A stretch of DNA of 64,000 nucleotides, taken from assembly GCF_000018145.1 (NCBI RefSeq), contig NC_009952.1:308501-372500 (forward strand), in the 5' to 3' direction. The notes under the pieces are model-generated. The model was not told the origin of the DNA. It saw nothing but the letters and a program-made list of their open reading frames with translations, and searched no databases. Every line of letters starts with the position of its first letter. Position 1 is the first letter of the stretch. The DNA is from Dinoroseobacter shibae DFL 12 = DSM 16493 (GTDB lineage Bacteria > Pseudomonadota > Alphaproteobacteria > Rhodobacterales > Rhodobacteraceae). Both the position numbers and the translations under genes were made by a program. This document shows, one piece after another, positions 8,556 to 16,927 of this stretch.

Positions 8556-10145
8556 TCAAGCGCCGCGTTGGCGTTCGATCCGGGGCGTGGGGGCGCGTTT
8601 GCGCTCATGCTCGGCCAGCCAGGCAAAGGTGTCCTCGAAGGGCATTGGCCGCGCGATCCCGAACCCCTGTACGTGCTGGCAGCCGAGCTGGGCGAGGATC
8701 GAGTGTTCACCGATGGTCTCGACACCTTCGGCCAGCGACTCCACCTGGAGTTGCTGCGCCATTGTCAGGATGGCGGCGACCATGCGCTGCTGCTCCCCAT
8801 CCTTGTCGATATGGGTGACGAAGGACCGGTCGATCTTGATGCGGCTGGTCTTGAAGCGTTTGATCGCACTGATGGAGGCATGGCCGGTGCCGAAATCGTC
8901 GAGGTCGATGCCGCAGCCAAGCTCCCCCAGCGCCTTGATATTGCGAAGAACTATGTCGTCATCGGTCTCGGTGATGACGGTCTCGAGGATTTCCACCGAC
9001 AGCCGATCTGCCGTCAGGCCGAACCGGTCCAGCTCCCATTTCACCTTGTCGATCAGGTGGGGATTGCGCAACTCGAGCCCCGCGAAATTGACACCGATGG
9101 AGGGGATCACGAAGCCGCCCCGCTCCCATGCGACGAGGGCTTTCAGCCCCTGGTAGAGCATGACCTCGCTCAGGCGTTCGGTGCGTCCGGAGGCTTCGAT
9201 GGCCGGCAGAAACTCCGCCGGGGACACGATGCCGCGGCTGGGGTGGTCCCACCGAGCCAGCGCCTCGAAGCCCGTGACCTGCCCGGTTTCAGTGGAGACC
9301 TGAGGCTGGAACCAGGCAACGATTTCGCCGTTCTCCAGTGCCTTGGCCAGATCTTCGGCCAATTCGTGGCTGGCGCGAATCTCCGTCTGCATCTCGGCCG
9401 AGAACAGCCGCAGGGCACCGGCCCCCTGGGAACGGGCTTCGACCATGGCGCGCTCCGCGGCGACAAGCAGGCTGGCAGCCGTCGGTTCGGGTGATTTGCT
9501 GGCAAGCGCAATCCCGACCGAGGCGCTGACATAAGCGGTGAGCCCGTGCAGCACCAGCGGCTCGCTGAGGGCGCGCTGGATGCGGTCGGCGATCGACAGG
9601 GTGGAGTCGAGCGTCATGCCTTCGGATGGTGCGAGGTAGAGCGCGAAGGCGTCCGCATCGAGCCGCACCACGAGGTCGTTGTCGCGCACGGCGCTGCGCA
9701 GGCGATTCGCGGTCTGGCGCAGAACCTCGTCTGCAGCCTCACGTCCCCAGCGTTCATTGAAACTGTGAAAGTCGTCGAGGTCGATGACCATGCACGCCGC
9801 GGTCCGGGTACTGGCCCCGGGTGTGGCGAAGTACTTGTCCAGCACCTCCAGCAACGCGGCGCGGCAGGGCAGGCCCGTCAGCCCGTCGCGCCCGCCCTTT
9901 GGAGAGGTGACCACATCGAAGGCCCTGATCGCCAGAACCAGGAAAGGGATGAGCGTGCTGGCCCCGATCAGCCAACGAATGTCCCGCGTCGAATAGGACA
10001 GCGCCACGAAGAGCGGGATGAACCCGGCCAGCAATGCGGGGTCGCGGAACAACTGCTTGCCGGTGGATCGGAAGAAATCGAGAAATCGTGAAACCAACAC
10101 GCCACTGCCTCTTGCTGCGCGCGCCGCATGCCGGGCGCTCGCCAT
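8556..10145 (-). CDS. Membrane-anchored EAL phosphodiesterase with degenerate GGDEF domain
   Basis: 529 residues. Two hydrophobic helices near the N-terminus (about residues 38-53 and 57-77), a GGDEF-type domain to about residue 250, then an EAL domain. The cyclase signature is replaced by LDADAF, so cyclase activity is unlikely. The EAL domain keeps FEALARW, the Asn in GVNFAGLEL, VEILE, the DDFGTG metal site, KIDRSF, AEGVET and QGFGIARP, so c-di-GMP hydrolysis is expected. GTG codons near residues 16 and 18 are alternative starts. It sits between ttcA and yidC with no sensory partner. Confidence 0.9.
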   Translation of the reverse strand: MASARHAARAARGSGVLVSRFLDFFRSTGKQLFRDPALLAGFIPLFVALSYSTRDIRWLIGASTLIPFLVLAIRAFDVVTSPKGGRDGLTGLPCRAALLEVLDKYFATPGASTRTAACMVIDLDDFHSFNERWGREAADEVLRQTANRLRSAVRDNDLVVRLDADAFALYLAPSEGMTLDSTLSIADRIQRALSEPLVLHGLTAYVSASVGIALASKSPEPTAASLLVAAERAMVEARSQGAGALRLFSAEMQTEIRASHELAEDLAKALENGEIVAWFQPQVSTETGQVTGFEALARWDHPSRGIVSPAEFLPAIEASGRTERLSEVMLYQGLKALVAWERGGFVIPSIGVNFAGLELRNPHLIDKVKWELDRFGLTADRLSVEILETVITETDDDIVLRNIKALGELGCGIDLDDFGTGHASISAIKRFKTSRIKIDRSFVTHIDKDGEQQRMVAAILTMAQQLQVESLAEGVETIGEHSILAQLGCQHVQGFGIARPMPFEDTFAWLAEHERKRAPTPRIERQRGA

Positions 10146-10192
10146 CAGGCTAGGGGATCACCATGCGCAGACCCTTAACGGGGTGGATCAAT

Positions 10193-11056
10193 CTACTTCG
10201 GATTTTCCGAAAATGCGTCCGCAAGCCCGAGCCCGGCAAAGTCGAACAGGTTCGGGTCGAGCATGTGAGACGGGCGGATATTGGTCAGCGCCTTGAACAT
10301 GACCTGGCGCCGTCCGGGGGAGTTCGCCTCCCACCCATCCAGAAGGGCCTTGACCTGCTGGCGTTGCAGGCCGTCCTGGCTGCCGCAGAGGTCGCAGGGA
10401 ATGATCGGGTAGTCGAGGGCCTTGGCGAAGCGCGCGCAGTCGGCCTCTGCCACATGGGCGAGGGGCCGGAGCACGAACAGATCGCCCTCTTCGTTGACCA
10501 GTTTCGGTGGCATGGTCGCAAGGCGTCCGCCGTGGAAGAGGTTCATGAAAAATGTCTCTAGAATGTCGTCCCGGTGATGCCCCAGCAACACGGCCGAACA
10601 CCCCTCCTCCCGCGCGATCCGATAGAGGTTGCCCCGACGCAACCGCGAGCAGAGCGCGCAATAGGTCCGCCCCGCGGGCACCTTGTCCATCACGATGGAA
10701 TAGGTGTCCTGGTACTCGATCCGATGCGGCACGCCCATGCGCTCCAGGAACTCCGGCAGCACCGTCGCCGGAAACCCCGGCTGCCCCTGGTCGAGGTTGC
10801 AGGCCAGGATCTCCACCGGCAGCAACCCGCGCCATTGCAGTTCGGTCAGAGCCGCGAGCAGGGTGTAGCTGTCCTTGCCGCCGGACAGGCATACCAGCCA
10901 ACGCGGCTTCGTCCCCTCGCGGGCCTCGCGCTCGACCATGCCGTAAAGGTCGATCGCCTCCCGGACATTGCGGATGATCCGCTTGCGCAGCTTCTTGAAC
11001 TCGGTCGTGCCGGGCGCGTTGTGAAACAGCGGGTGAATGTCGGCGTCGTCGAGCAT
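10193..11056 (-). CDS. ttcA: tRNA 2-thiocytidine(32) synthetase TtcA
   Basis: 287 residues. The PP-loop [12 protein letters not shown] activates C32 of certain tRNAs by adenylation. The 4Fe-4S-binding cysteines are in [10 protein letters not shown] and CDLCGSQ. The [13 protein letters not shown] segment is typical of the TtcA subgroup. It uses ATP and sulfur from a cysteine desulfurase. It lies next to tRNA-Thr and the rnpA/yidD cluster but reads away from them. Confidence 0.95.
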   Translation of the reverse strand: MLDDADIHPLFHNAPGTTEFKKLRKRIIRNVREAIDLYGMVEREAREGTKPRWLVCLSGGKDSYTLLAALTELQWRGLLPVEILACNLDQGQPGFPATVLPEFLERMGVPHRIEYQDTYSIVMDKVPAGRTYCALCSRLRRGNLYRIAREEGCSAVLLGHHRDDILETFFMNLFHGGRLATMPPKLVNEEGDLFVLRPLAHVAEADCARFAKALDYPIIPCDLCGSQDGLQRQQVKALLDGWEANSPGRRQVMFKALTNIRPSHMLDPNLFDFAGLGLADAFSENPK

Positions 11057-11227
11057 CTGATCCCTCCGGATTGGCTGCTGCCGGGATAGGGGAGGGAGGC
11101 GGGGTGCGTCAATCGCCGGTGGGCGAAAGCGGCTGGATCACCAGCGTTGTCGCAGCTGCGGGCAGGAACCGGGCGGCGCATAATTGGTCTTGTGATGGCC
11201 GGGCCGCCACGGTAAGCAACCGCCGTT

Positions 11228-11303
11228 GCCTCAATAGCTCAGCTGGTAGAGCAGGTCCTTCGTAAGGACAAGGTCGGGGGTTCGAGTCCCTCTTGAGGCA
11301 CCA
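11228..11303 (+). tRNA. tRNA-Thr (anticodon CGT)
   Basis: A cloverleaf can be folded by eye. Acceptor GCCTCAA (11228-11234) pairs with TTGAGGC (11293-11299), followed by discriminator A and an encoded CCA. The D arm is GCTC/GAGC. The anticodon loop TTCGTAA gives CGT. The T arm is GGGGG-TTCGAGT-CCCTC with one G-T pair. The first pair of the anticodon stem is a G-A mismatch. Reads ACG codons. Confidence 0.95.
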
Positions 11304-11309
11304 TGTCCC

Positions 11310-11531
11310 TCAGTCCGGAACATCGTCCACGCCCGTCCCGCCCCAAGGGTGGCAGCGCAGGATGCGGCGCAGGGTGAGCCAGCCGCCCTTCACACCGCCA
11401 TGTTTGCGCAAAGCCTCCATCGCGTAGGCCGAACAGGTCGGATCGTAGCGGCAGTTGAACCCGACCCAGGGCGAAAAGATCAGCCGGTAGGCCCGCACGG
11501 GCAGGGACAGGAGCCAGGCCAGCGGGCTCAT
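11310..11531 (-). CDS. yidD: Membrane protein insertion efficiency factor YidD
   Basis: 73 residues. Carries the family core YRLIFSPWVGFNCRYDPTCS, then ALRKHG and a C-terminal RILRCHPWGGTGVDDVP. It is a small amphipathic membrane-associated protein that helps YidC-dependent insertion. Its ATG overlaps the rnpA stop (ATGA). It is the third gene of rpmH-rnpA-yidD; its partner yidC lies 3 kb further on the same strand after ttcA and the EAL gene. Confidence 0.95.
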   Translation of the reverse strand: MSPLAWLLSLPVRAYRLIFSPWVGFNCRYDPTCSAYAMEALRKHGGVKGGWLTLRRILRCHPWGGTGVDDVPD

Positions 11532-11956
11532 GACGGGCGCCCCTTGCCGTGGATCCGGGCGAGGGCAGCGGCGAGGTCCGCGCGCAGCAGGGTGAAATCC
11601 CGCTCCGCCGTGGCCGCCTTGCGCCCGATCAGCACGTAATCCCAGCCGTCCCGGCCGTTGGTGGGCAGCTCCAGGCGGGCGATCTCGCGCAGCCGCCGCT
11701 TGGCGCGGTTGCGCGCGACCGCGTTGCCGACCTTTTTCGAGCAGGTGAAGCCGACGCGGATGCCCGTCGCGGGCTCGTCCGGCGCCCGGCGGCGCGCCTG
11801 CAACAGGAAAGCCGGGGCGGACTGGCGACGGGCCCGGGCGGCGCGCAGGAAATCCGCGCGTTTGGTCAAAACACAAAGCGCCGCCTGCGAAGATGCGGGC
11901 GGCGGGGAGGGGGCCATCCCGGCCCCGGTCGCGGCTTGTGCGGGCGCTGTCGTCAT
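11528..11956 (-). CDS. rnpA: Ribonuclease P protein component
   Basis: 142 residues. The protein subunit of RNase P that binds the RNA for tRNA 5' maturation. The basic core GFTCSKKVGNAVARNRAKRRLRE (residues about 70-92) is the RNR signature. Residues 1-25 are a Pro/Ala/Ser-rich low-complexity stretch, so the true start may be the internal ATG at residue 14. It lies 23 bases downstream of rpmH. Confidence 0.95.
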   Translation of the reverse strand: MTTAPAQAATGAGMAPSPPPASSQAALCVLTKRADFLRAARARRQSAPAFLLQARRRAPDEPATGIRVGFTCSKKVGNAVARNRAKRRLREIARLELPTNGRDGWDYVLIGRKAATAERDFTLLRADLAAALARIHGKGRPS

Positions 11957-11979
11957 AGCCCGAAGGCCAGCGGCAGAGC

Positions 11980-12114
11980 TCAGGCGCTCAGCGACTTGCG
12001 ACCGCGTGCGCGGCGGGCGTTCAGGATCTTGCGGCCGGCCTTGGTGGCCATGCGCGCGCGGAACCCGTGGCGACGCTTGCGAACCAGGTTCGACGGCTGG
12101 AACGTACGCTTCAT
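11980..12114 (-). CDS. rpmH: 50S ribosomal protein L34
   Basis: 44 residues: begins [18 protein letters not shown] and ends with a basic [11 protein letters not shown] tail, the complete L34 pattern. An AAGGAGA ribosome-binding site lies 6-7 bases upstream of the ATG. It is the first gene of rpmH-rnpA-yidD and has a strong promoter about 65 bases upstream. Confidence 0.97.
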
Positions 12115-12178
12115 CGTGTCTCTCCTTCGGTTGGCCCGCCGCCCGGATGGCGGTTGGACCCGAAAATTTCAGAACCCG

Positions 12179-12208
12179 CCTATACGAGGCGCGGGCCGTT
12201 CATGTCAA
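12179..12208 (-). promoter_or_regulatory. Sigma-70 promoter for rpmH
   Basis: On the minus strand a perfect -35 TTGACA (12208-12203) and a -10 TATAGG (12184-12179) are separated by 18 bases. Transcription would start near 12172, giving a leader of about 57 bases before the L34 ATG. Confidence 0.7.
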
Positions 12209-12269
12209 CGCGTATGAAGCGTTCTGCCCTTTTCCCGGTGGCCTTGCAGCGCGCAGGCCGGTGGAAAAG

Positions 12270-12346
12270 TGGCGGACCGAGGAGGATTCGAACCCCCGAC
12301 CCCTTGATTCGTAGTCAAGTACTCTATCCAGCTGAGCTATCGGTCC
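12270..12346 (-). tRNA. tRNA-Arg (anticodon ACG)
   Basis: Minus strand. Acceptor GGACCGA pairs with TCGGTCC, followed by discriminator G and encoded CCA (12272-12270). The D arm is GCTC/GAGT. The anticodon stem CTTGA/TCAAG encloses loop CTACGAA, giving ACG (inosine at the wobble position expected). The T arm is GGGGG-TTCGAAT-CCTCC. Reads CGN codons, heavily used here. Confidence 0.95.
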
Positions 12347-12397
12347 GTGAGGGTGGTGACTAGCGCCCCGGTCCTGCCTTTGCAAGCCGGTTTTTCG

Positions 12398-13801
12398 TCA
12401 TTCCGCCGCGGCGTCGAGGATGGCGGAGTTGCGTGGCAGCCGCAGGGCGAACTCCGTACCGCTCTCGTCCGAGCGCACCAGGTCGAGCGCACCGCCATGG
12501 CCGCGCACCAGCTCGGCCGCGATCACGAGGCCCAGGCCCGTACCGCCCTTGCGCACCCCGCCCTGGAAGGCGGTAAACAGATTCTCGCGGGCCTTGGGGG
12601 GCAGGCCGGGGCCACTGTCGCGGATGCAGACCACCCATTCGGCATCCTCTTCGCGCGCCAGGACGCAGATCTCACCGGGCTGGCCGGTCGCCTCGATCGC
12701 CTGGCGGGCATTGCGCACGAGGTTGGTGATCACGCGGTAGAGCTGCTCGCTGTCGGCCCGGATCATCAGCCCCGGCGGGATTTCGGCGCGCAGCACGATC
12801 TCGCTCGGGTCGCAGGCCAATGCCTCGCTGTCGAGCACGTCGTCGATCAGAGGGGCGAGGTTGAAGCGCGACAGGGTGGGCGGCAGCTCTTCGGCCTTGC
12901 CGAAGGCCAGGGTGCCCTCGCAGAGATTGACCGCCCGGCTGATGGAGCGGACGAGCTTCGGCGCGGCCTTCTGCACGGTGGGGTCTTCGGAGCGTTCCAT
13001 CCGGTCCGCGAGCAGCTGTGCGACGGTCAGCACATTGCGCAGATCATGGCTGATCTTGGCCACCGCAGAGCCGAGCTGCGCCAGCCGGTCCTTCTGCTTG
13101 AGCGCCGTGGTGAGCTGGGTCTGCAGCGATTGCAGGGCGGCCTCGGCATCGCGCAGCTCCCGCACGCCCGCATCGGGAATGATGATCCGGCGCGCATCCT
13201 CCGGCGCCTCGGCATAGGCGGTCATGTGGTCCACCACCCGGCGCATGGGTTTGACCAGGAACCGCCGCACCGCAAGAAACAGCAGCGCCGCGGTGAAGAT
13301 CGAGATCACCGCCGACAGGATCAGGATGCGGATGCCGTAATCGATCAGGGCGGCGCGCAGGGGGCCCGTGGGCATGGTGATCTCGATCACCTCGCCGGCG
13401 CCGCGCACCGGGTTGCCGATCACCCGGATCACCTGGTCCTCGGTCATCACGATGTTCCACAGCGCATCGCGGATCAGCTCATAGGCGGACGGGTCGCGCA
13501 GATCATAGGTGCCGTAGATTTCCGGCGGCATGGGACGCGACAGGATCAGCTGCCGCACTTCGTCCCGTCGCAACACCACGTTGAACACCTCGGCATTGGC
13601 CAGAAGCTCCGCCTCCAGCTCTGGCGCGACCATGTCGTCGGGCGTCGCCAGCAGGGCAAGGGAGGCGATCTGCGCCCGTTCCAGCCGGTCCAGCAGGTAA
13701 TCCTCGCGAAACCGCGCGACCGAGGGCACGAAGATGAGCACCTCGGCCAGCATCACGAAGATGATGGTCAGCACCAGGAACCGTCCGGACAGCGAATTCA
13801 C
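12398..13801 (-). CDS. Membrane sensor histidine kinase without adjacent response regulator
   Basis: 467 residues. Transmembrane helices near residues 8-27 and 158-180 flank a periplasmic domain of about 130 residues. A HAMP-like linker follows, then a dimerisation helix with the phospho-acceptor in AKISHDLRN (about residue 255). The ATPase domain has the N-box VRNARQAIE, G1 DSGPGLP and G2 GGTGLGL. All kinase motifs look intact. No response regulator lies next to it; a flavoprotein and a TVP38 protein are upstream on the same strand. The signal it detects cannot be read. Confidence 0.9.
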   Translation of the reverse strand: MNSLSGRFLVLTIIFVMLAEVLIFVPSVARFREDYLLDRLERAQIASLALLATPDDMVAPELEAELLANAEVFNVVLRRDEVRQLILSRPMPPEIYGTYDLRDPSAYELIRDALWNIVMTEDQVIRVIGNPVRGAGEVIEITMPTGPLRAALIDYGIRILILSAVISIFTAALLFLAVRRFLVKPMRRVVDHMTAYAEAPEDARRIIIPDAGVRELRDAEAALQSLQTQLTTALKQKDRLAQLGSAVAKISHDLRNVLTVAQLLADRMERSEDPTVQKAAPKLVRSISRAVNLCEGTLAFGKAEELPPTLSRFNLAPLIDDVLDSEALACDPSEIVLRAEIPPGLMIRADSEQLYRVITNLVRNARQAIEATGQPGEICVLAREEDAEWVVCIRDSGPGLPPKARENLFTAFQGGVRKGGTGLGLVIAAELVRGHGGALDLVRSDESGTEFALRLPRNSAILDAAAE

Positions 13802-13837
13802 GTGGGTCGCTCCTTTCTGATCCCTGACATACGCCTG

Positions 13838-15250
13838 TCAGAACTTCTGGACAATGCGTACGATCCGCTTGACCAGAGCGCTCTCGAACAGCCGGGGGGA
13901 GAAATAGGCCCCCGCCGCGCGCTTGTTAATCTCGCCCAGGGTTGGGTAGGGCGCGATCATGTTGGCAACCGCGCTCATCTTGTGCTTGTTGGCGATGGCA
14001 TAGGCCCAGAGGCCGATCAACTCGCCGGCCTCGGCGCCGACGATGGAGGCCCCGATCGGGCGGCCCTTGACCACCATCACCTTGATCAGGCCGGTGGTCT
14101 TGCCCGACGCGATGGCGCGGTCGTTCTCGTCATATTCGAACCGGGCGACCTCGAGGGCGGCGCCGTACTTCTCGCGCGCCTGTGCCTCGGTCAGGCCGAC
14201 CTGCGCGATCTCGGGGTCCGTGTAAGTGGCCCAGGGCACATGGTCGTCGCGGGTTTTCGCGGGCAGGCCGAGCACCAGCTGCCGGATCAGGATGCCCGCG
14301 TGATACCCCGCCACATGGGTGAACTGCAGCGGCCCGGCCACGTCGCCCGCGCCGTAGATGCGCTTGTTGGTGGTCCGCAGCGAGGCATCCACCTTCAACC
14401 CGCGACGGTCGTAGTCGACCCCGGCGGCCTCCAGGTTCAGCTTGTCGAGGTTCGGCGTGCGTCCCACGGCCATCAGGAGATGGGTGCCGGTGACGCTTTG
14501 GCCATTGGCGGTCTCGACGGTGATCGCACCGCCCTTGCCGGAAATGTTCGAGGCCTGCGCGCCTTCGATGATCTCGATCCCTTCGCCGCGCAGCCGTTCC
14601 AGCGCGATGGCGGCAAGTTCCGGGTCATCCTTGCCAAGCGCCTGCGCGCCCTCCAGCACCGTGACCTTGCAGCCGAGCCGCACATGGGCCTGGGCCATTT
14701 CCATCCCGATCGGGCCACCGCCGATGATGATCAGGTGCTCGGGCTTCTCGCGCAGGTCGAAGATCGTCTCGTTGGTGTAATAGGGCACGTCCTCGACACC
14801 TGGAATCGGCGGCACGAAGGGGCGGGATCCGGTGGCGATGACGAAGCGGCGGGCGGTGATGACCGTGTCACCGGCCTGAAGCTCGGTTTCCGAGATGAAG
14901 GACGCGTATTCGCGGATCACCGTGCAGCCGAGGCCCTCGAAGCGTTCCTGGCTGTCCACCGGGGCGATGGTGTCGATGACGCGGCGCACATGGTCCTTGG
15001 CGGCGGCGTAGTCGATCACCGGCTCCGCGGGTGCGACGCCGAAGCCGCCGGCGCGCACGATATGGGCCTGCTTGCCTGCGGCGATCAACGCCTTGGAGGG
15101 CACGCAGCCGAAGTTCAGGCAATCGCCCCCCATCAGGTGGCCTTCGATCAGGACGACCCGCGCCCCCATCTGGACGGCGCCCGCGGCGACGGACAGCCCG
15201 CCGGAGCCCGCGCCGATCACGCAGATATCGGTTTCAATTCGGTTGGTCAT
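13838..15250 (-). CDS. Mercuric-reductase-like FAD/NAD(P) disulfide oxidoreductase
   Basis: 470 residues. FAD-binding GAGSGGLSVA near residue 13, redox pair in GGDCLNFGCVPSK (Cys about 44 and 49), NAD(P) fold GGGPIGMEMAQ near residue 177, and a dimerisation domain at the C-terminus. The His-x-Glu acid-base motif of lipoamide and glutathione reductases is replaced by APYPTLGE, so Tyr stands where His is expected, as in the TVP38-linked relatives. There is no terminal Cys pair as in MerA, so true mercury reduction is doubtful. It starts 4 bases after the TVP38 stop, so the two are cotranscribed. Confidence 0.88.
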   Translation of the reverse strand: MTNRIETDICVIGAGSGGLSVAAGAVQMGARVVLIEGHLMGGDCLNFGCVPSKALIAAGKQAHIVRAGGFGVAPAEPVIDYAAAKDHVRRVIDTIAPVDSQERFEGLGCTVIREYASFISETELQAGDTVITARRFVIATGSRPFVPPIPGVEDVPYYTNETIFDLREKPEHLIIIGGGPIGMEMAQAHVRLGCKVTVLEGAQALGKDDPELAAIALERLRGEGIEIIEGAQASNISGKGGAITVETANGQSVTGTHLLMAVGRTPNLDKLNLEAAGVDYDRRGLKVDASLRTTNKRIYGAGDVAGPLQFTHVAGYHAGILIRQLVLGLPAKTRDDHVPWATYTDPEIAQVGLTEAQAREKYGAALEVARFEYDENDRAIASGKTTGLIKVMVVKGRPIGASIVGAEAGELIGLWAYAIANKHKMSAVANMIAPYPTLGEINKRAAGAYFSPRLFESALVKRIVRIVQKF

Positions 15251-15254
15251 GGGA

Positions 15255-15986
15255 TCAGGCGCCTTTGGTCTTGCGGAAATACTTCAGGAGAATGGGCAGC
15301 AGGGCGAGCGCCGAAAGCCCGAGAATGGGGCCGAGGATATGGGGCTCGAAAATGATGCCGAGGTTCGGGGTTTCGCCGCGGGCGAAGACCTCGCCGAGGC
15401 CCGCGCCGACCCAGGTGTAGACGGCGGTGCCGGGGATGATCCCGAAAAAGGTCGTGAAGACGAAGTTGCGCAGCTTCACCCCCACCAGCGCGGGCAGCAG
15501 GTTGGCGACGAAGAACGGGATCGCCGGCACGAGGCGCATCAGGAACAGCACGCTGATCTCGTTTTCCGCAAGCCCGGCCTTGAGCTGTTTCACGCGGCCC
15601 TCCGAGGCGTCCATCTTCGCGGCGAGCCGTTCCCCCAGGCCCCAGCGGGCGGCGAGAAAGATGATCGTCGCGCCAATGGTGGCGGCAAACACCGTCAGCA
15701 AGGTGCCCGTGCCCAGCCCGAAGAGGAACCCGCCGGTCAGGGTGGTGATGGTCGCCCCGGGCAGGGAGAATGCCACAACCGCGATGTAGACGGCCAGGTA
15801 AACCCCTATGGTCAGGCCGAAATTCGCATCGCGAAAGGCGATCAGCGCCTCGCGGTTCTCGGCCAGCGCCTCGAAGCTCAGCGTGTCCCTGAGGGTGAAG
15901 GCGCCAATGGCGGCAATGGCGGCGATACCGGCGATCGGCACCCAGCGGGGCAGCGCGGCTTTGCGGTTTTCATCCATGATCGACAT
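15255..15986 (-). CDS. TVP38/TMEM64 (DedA-like, SNARE-associated) membrane protein
   Basis: 243 residues, about six hydrophobic helices. The family core FSLPGATITTLTGGFLFG is at about residues 73-91, and LMRLVPAIPFFVANLLPALVGV is in the second half. The ATG at 15986 has AAAGGA about 9 bases upstream; a second ATG lies at 15977. The pairing of TVP38 with a mercuric-reductase-like flavoprotein recurs in many bacteria, but its joint function is not established; lipid or redox-related membrane transport is a guess. Confidence 0.85.
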   Translation of the reverse strand: MSIMDENRKAALPRWVPIAGIAAIAAIGAFTLRDTLSFEALAENREALIAFRDANFGLTIGVYLAVYIAVVAFSLPGATITTLTGGFLFGLGTGTLLTVFAATIGATIIFLAARWGLGERLAAKMDASEGRVKQLKAGLAENEISVLFLMRLVPAIPFFVANLLPALVGVKLRNFVFTTFFGIIPGTAVYTWVGAGLGEVFARGETPNLGIIFEPHILGPILGLSALALLPILLKYFRKTKGA

Positions 15987-16214
15987 CCCGGGGGTCCTTT
16001 GCGTGTGGGGCTGTTGTCCCATGAATTGAGCCTGATTGCGCGTCACTGTTAGGGTGATCACGCCCGGTTGATCCGGGGTGAGGATTTCGCACCGTTTGCA
16101 ACAAGCGGCTCCGAAAACTGTAACCTTTGGGCAAGACCGGGCAGGGTTTGTTACAATCTGGACAGGGCGACGGCCCGATCCTACCGTACATGTTGTGCCG
16201 GTTTGAGGTGTGTC

Positions 16215-16910
16215 ATGCGAATTTCGGGTCTTCCTTGTGCGGTCGTCGTCTTGCTCTGTCTCGGGACCGCGCCGGTTCTGGCGCAAGGGACTGGCAGCGA
16301 AATCCTGCTGAAGCTCCTTCAGTCGCAAACGAAGGCCCCCGAAACACCCGATGAAAAGGCCGCTCGAGAGGTCGAACATGCGGCTTATCTCACCGATTTG
16401 CAGACCTGGCTGGCCTATTACGGGCTTTACACCGGTCCCGTGGACGGGATCGCCGGTCCGGCCACCCAACATGCGTTGACCGAGGCGCTAGCCTATGTGC
16501 ACCGCGGCCCGATCCCGGTCGAGGCGTTGGGTCTTGCCCACCGCCGCCAGTCCCTGACCTTCCTCGAGCGTACCTATGCGGCACGGGAAACCGTGGATCC
16601 TGATGCGCTGGACGCGGTTGGTCGAGCGCGGTTGGCGGAGGCCGGGCCGAAGTTCTGGTTGCGCGAAGCGCTAAGCCCGCCTCCGGAGCGTCTCGGAGTC
16701 CGGACATCGCGGGAGCAGGATCGCTGCGGTGCGTGGCAGAATGCAGCGCTTCTGAGCACGCAAATCGACCCCAAACAGCGTCTTGATCTGCCGGGGGCCG
16801 CGTTCGTGCGGGTGATTGGTCGCGGGCCGATCACAATGGACTTCAGGCCGTCACGGTTGAACGTCGAGATCGACCATTGGGATACGGTGGTCGCGCTGAG
16901 CTGTAGCTAG
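16215..16910 (+). CDS. Secreted peptidoglycan-binding protein with C-terminal I78 protease-inhibitor-like domain
   Basis: 231 residues. Residues 1-23 form a signal peptide ending LAQ. Residues about 59-92 resemble a PG_binding_1 repeat (LQTWLAYYGLYTGPVDGIAGPAT). Residues 171-230 match the pattern of the I78 peptidase-inhibitor family: a first Cys at 171, VRVIGRGPITMDFRPSRLNVEID at 198-220 and a final Cys at 230 that could form the family disulfide. The joining of the two is unusual (see findings). It is divergent from TVP38 across 228 bases and convergent with mipZ. The I78 assignment rests on motif memory and should be searched. Confidence 0.75.
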   Translation: MRISGLPCAVVVLLCLGTAPVLAQGTGSEILLKLLQSQTKAPETPDEKAAREVEHAAYLTDLQTWLAYYGLYTGPVDGIAGPATQHALTEALAYVHRGPIPVEALGLAHRRQSLTFLERTYAARETVDPDALDAVGRARLAEAGPKFWLREALSPPPERLGVRTSREQDRCGAWQNAALLSTQIDPKQRLDLPGAAFVRVIGRGPITMDFRPSRLNVEIDHWDTVVALSCS

Positions 16911-16927
16911 GAGCGTTACCCGGACCC

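Noticed and set aside
13838..15250. Mercuric reductase merA
   Set aside because: No heavy-metal-binding N-terminal domain, no C-terminal cysteine pair and no mer genes around; the TVP38 neighbour points to another role.
12347..15355. 1002-codon open frame on the plus strand
   Set aside because: It runs opposite to the histidine kinase and flavoprotein genes, has no recognisable motif and is rich in His/Arg/Gly/Asp as expected for an antisense frame of GC-rich coding DNA.
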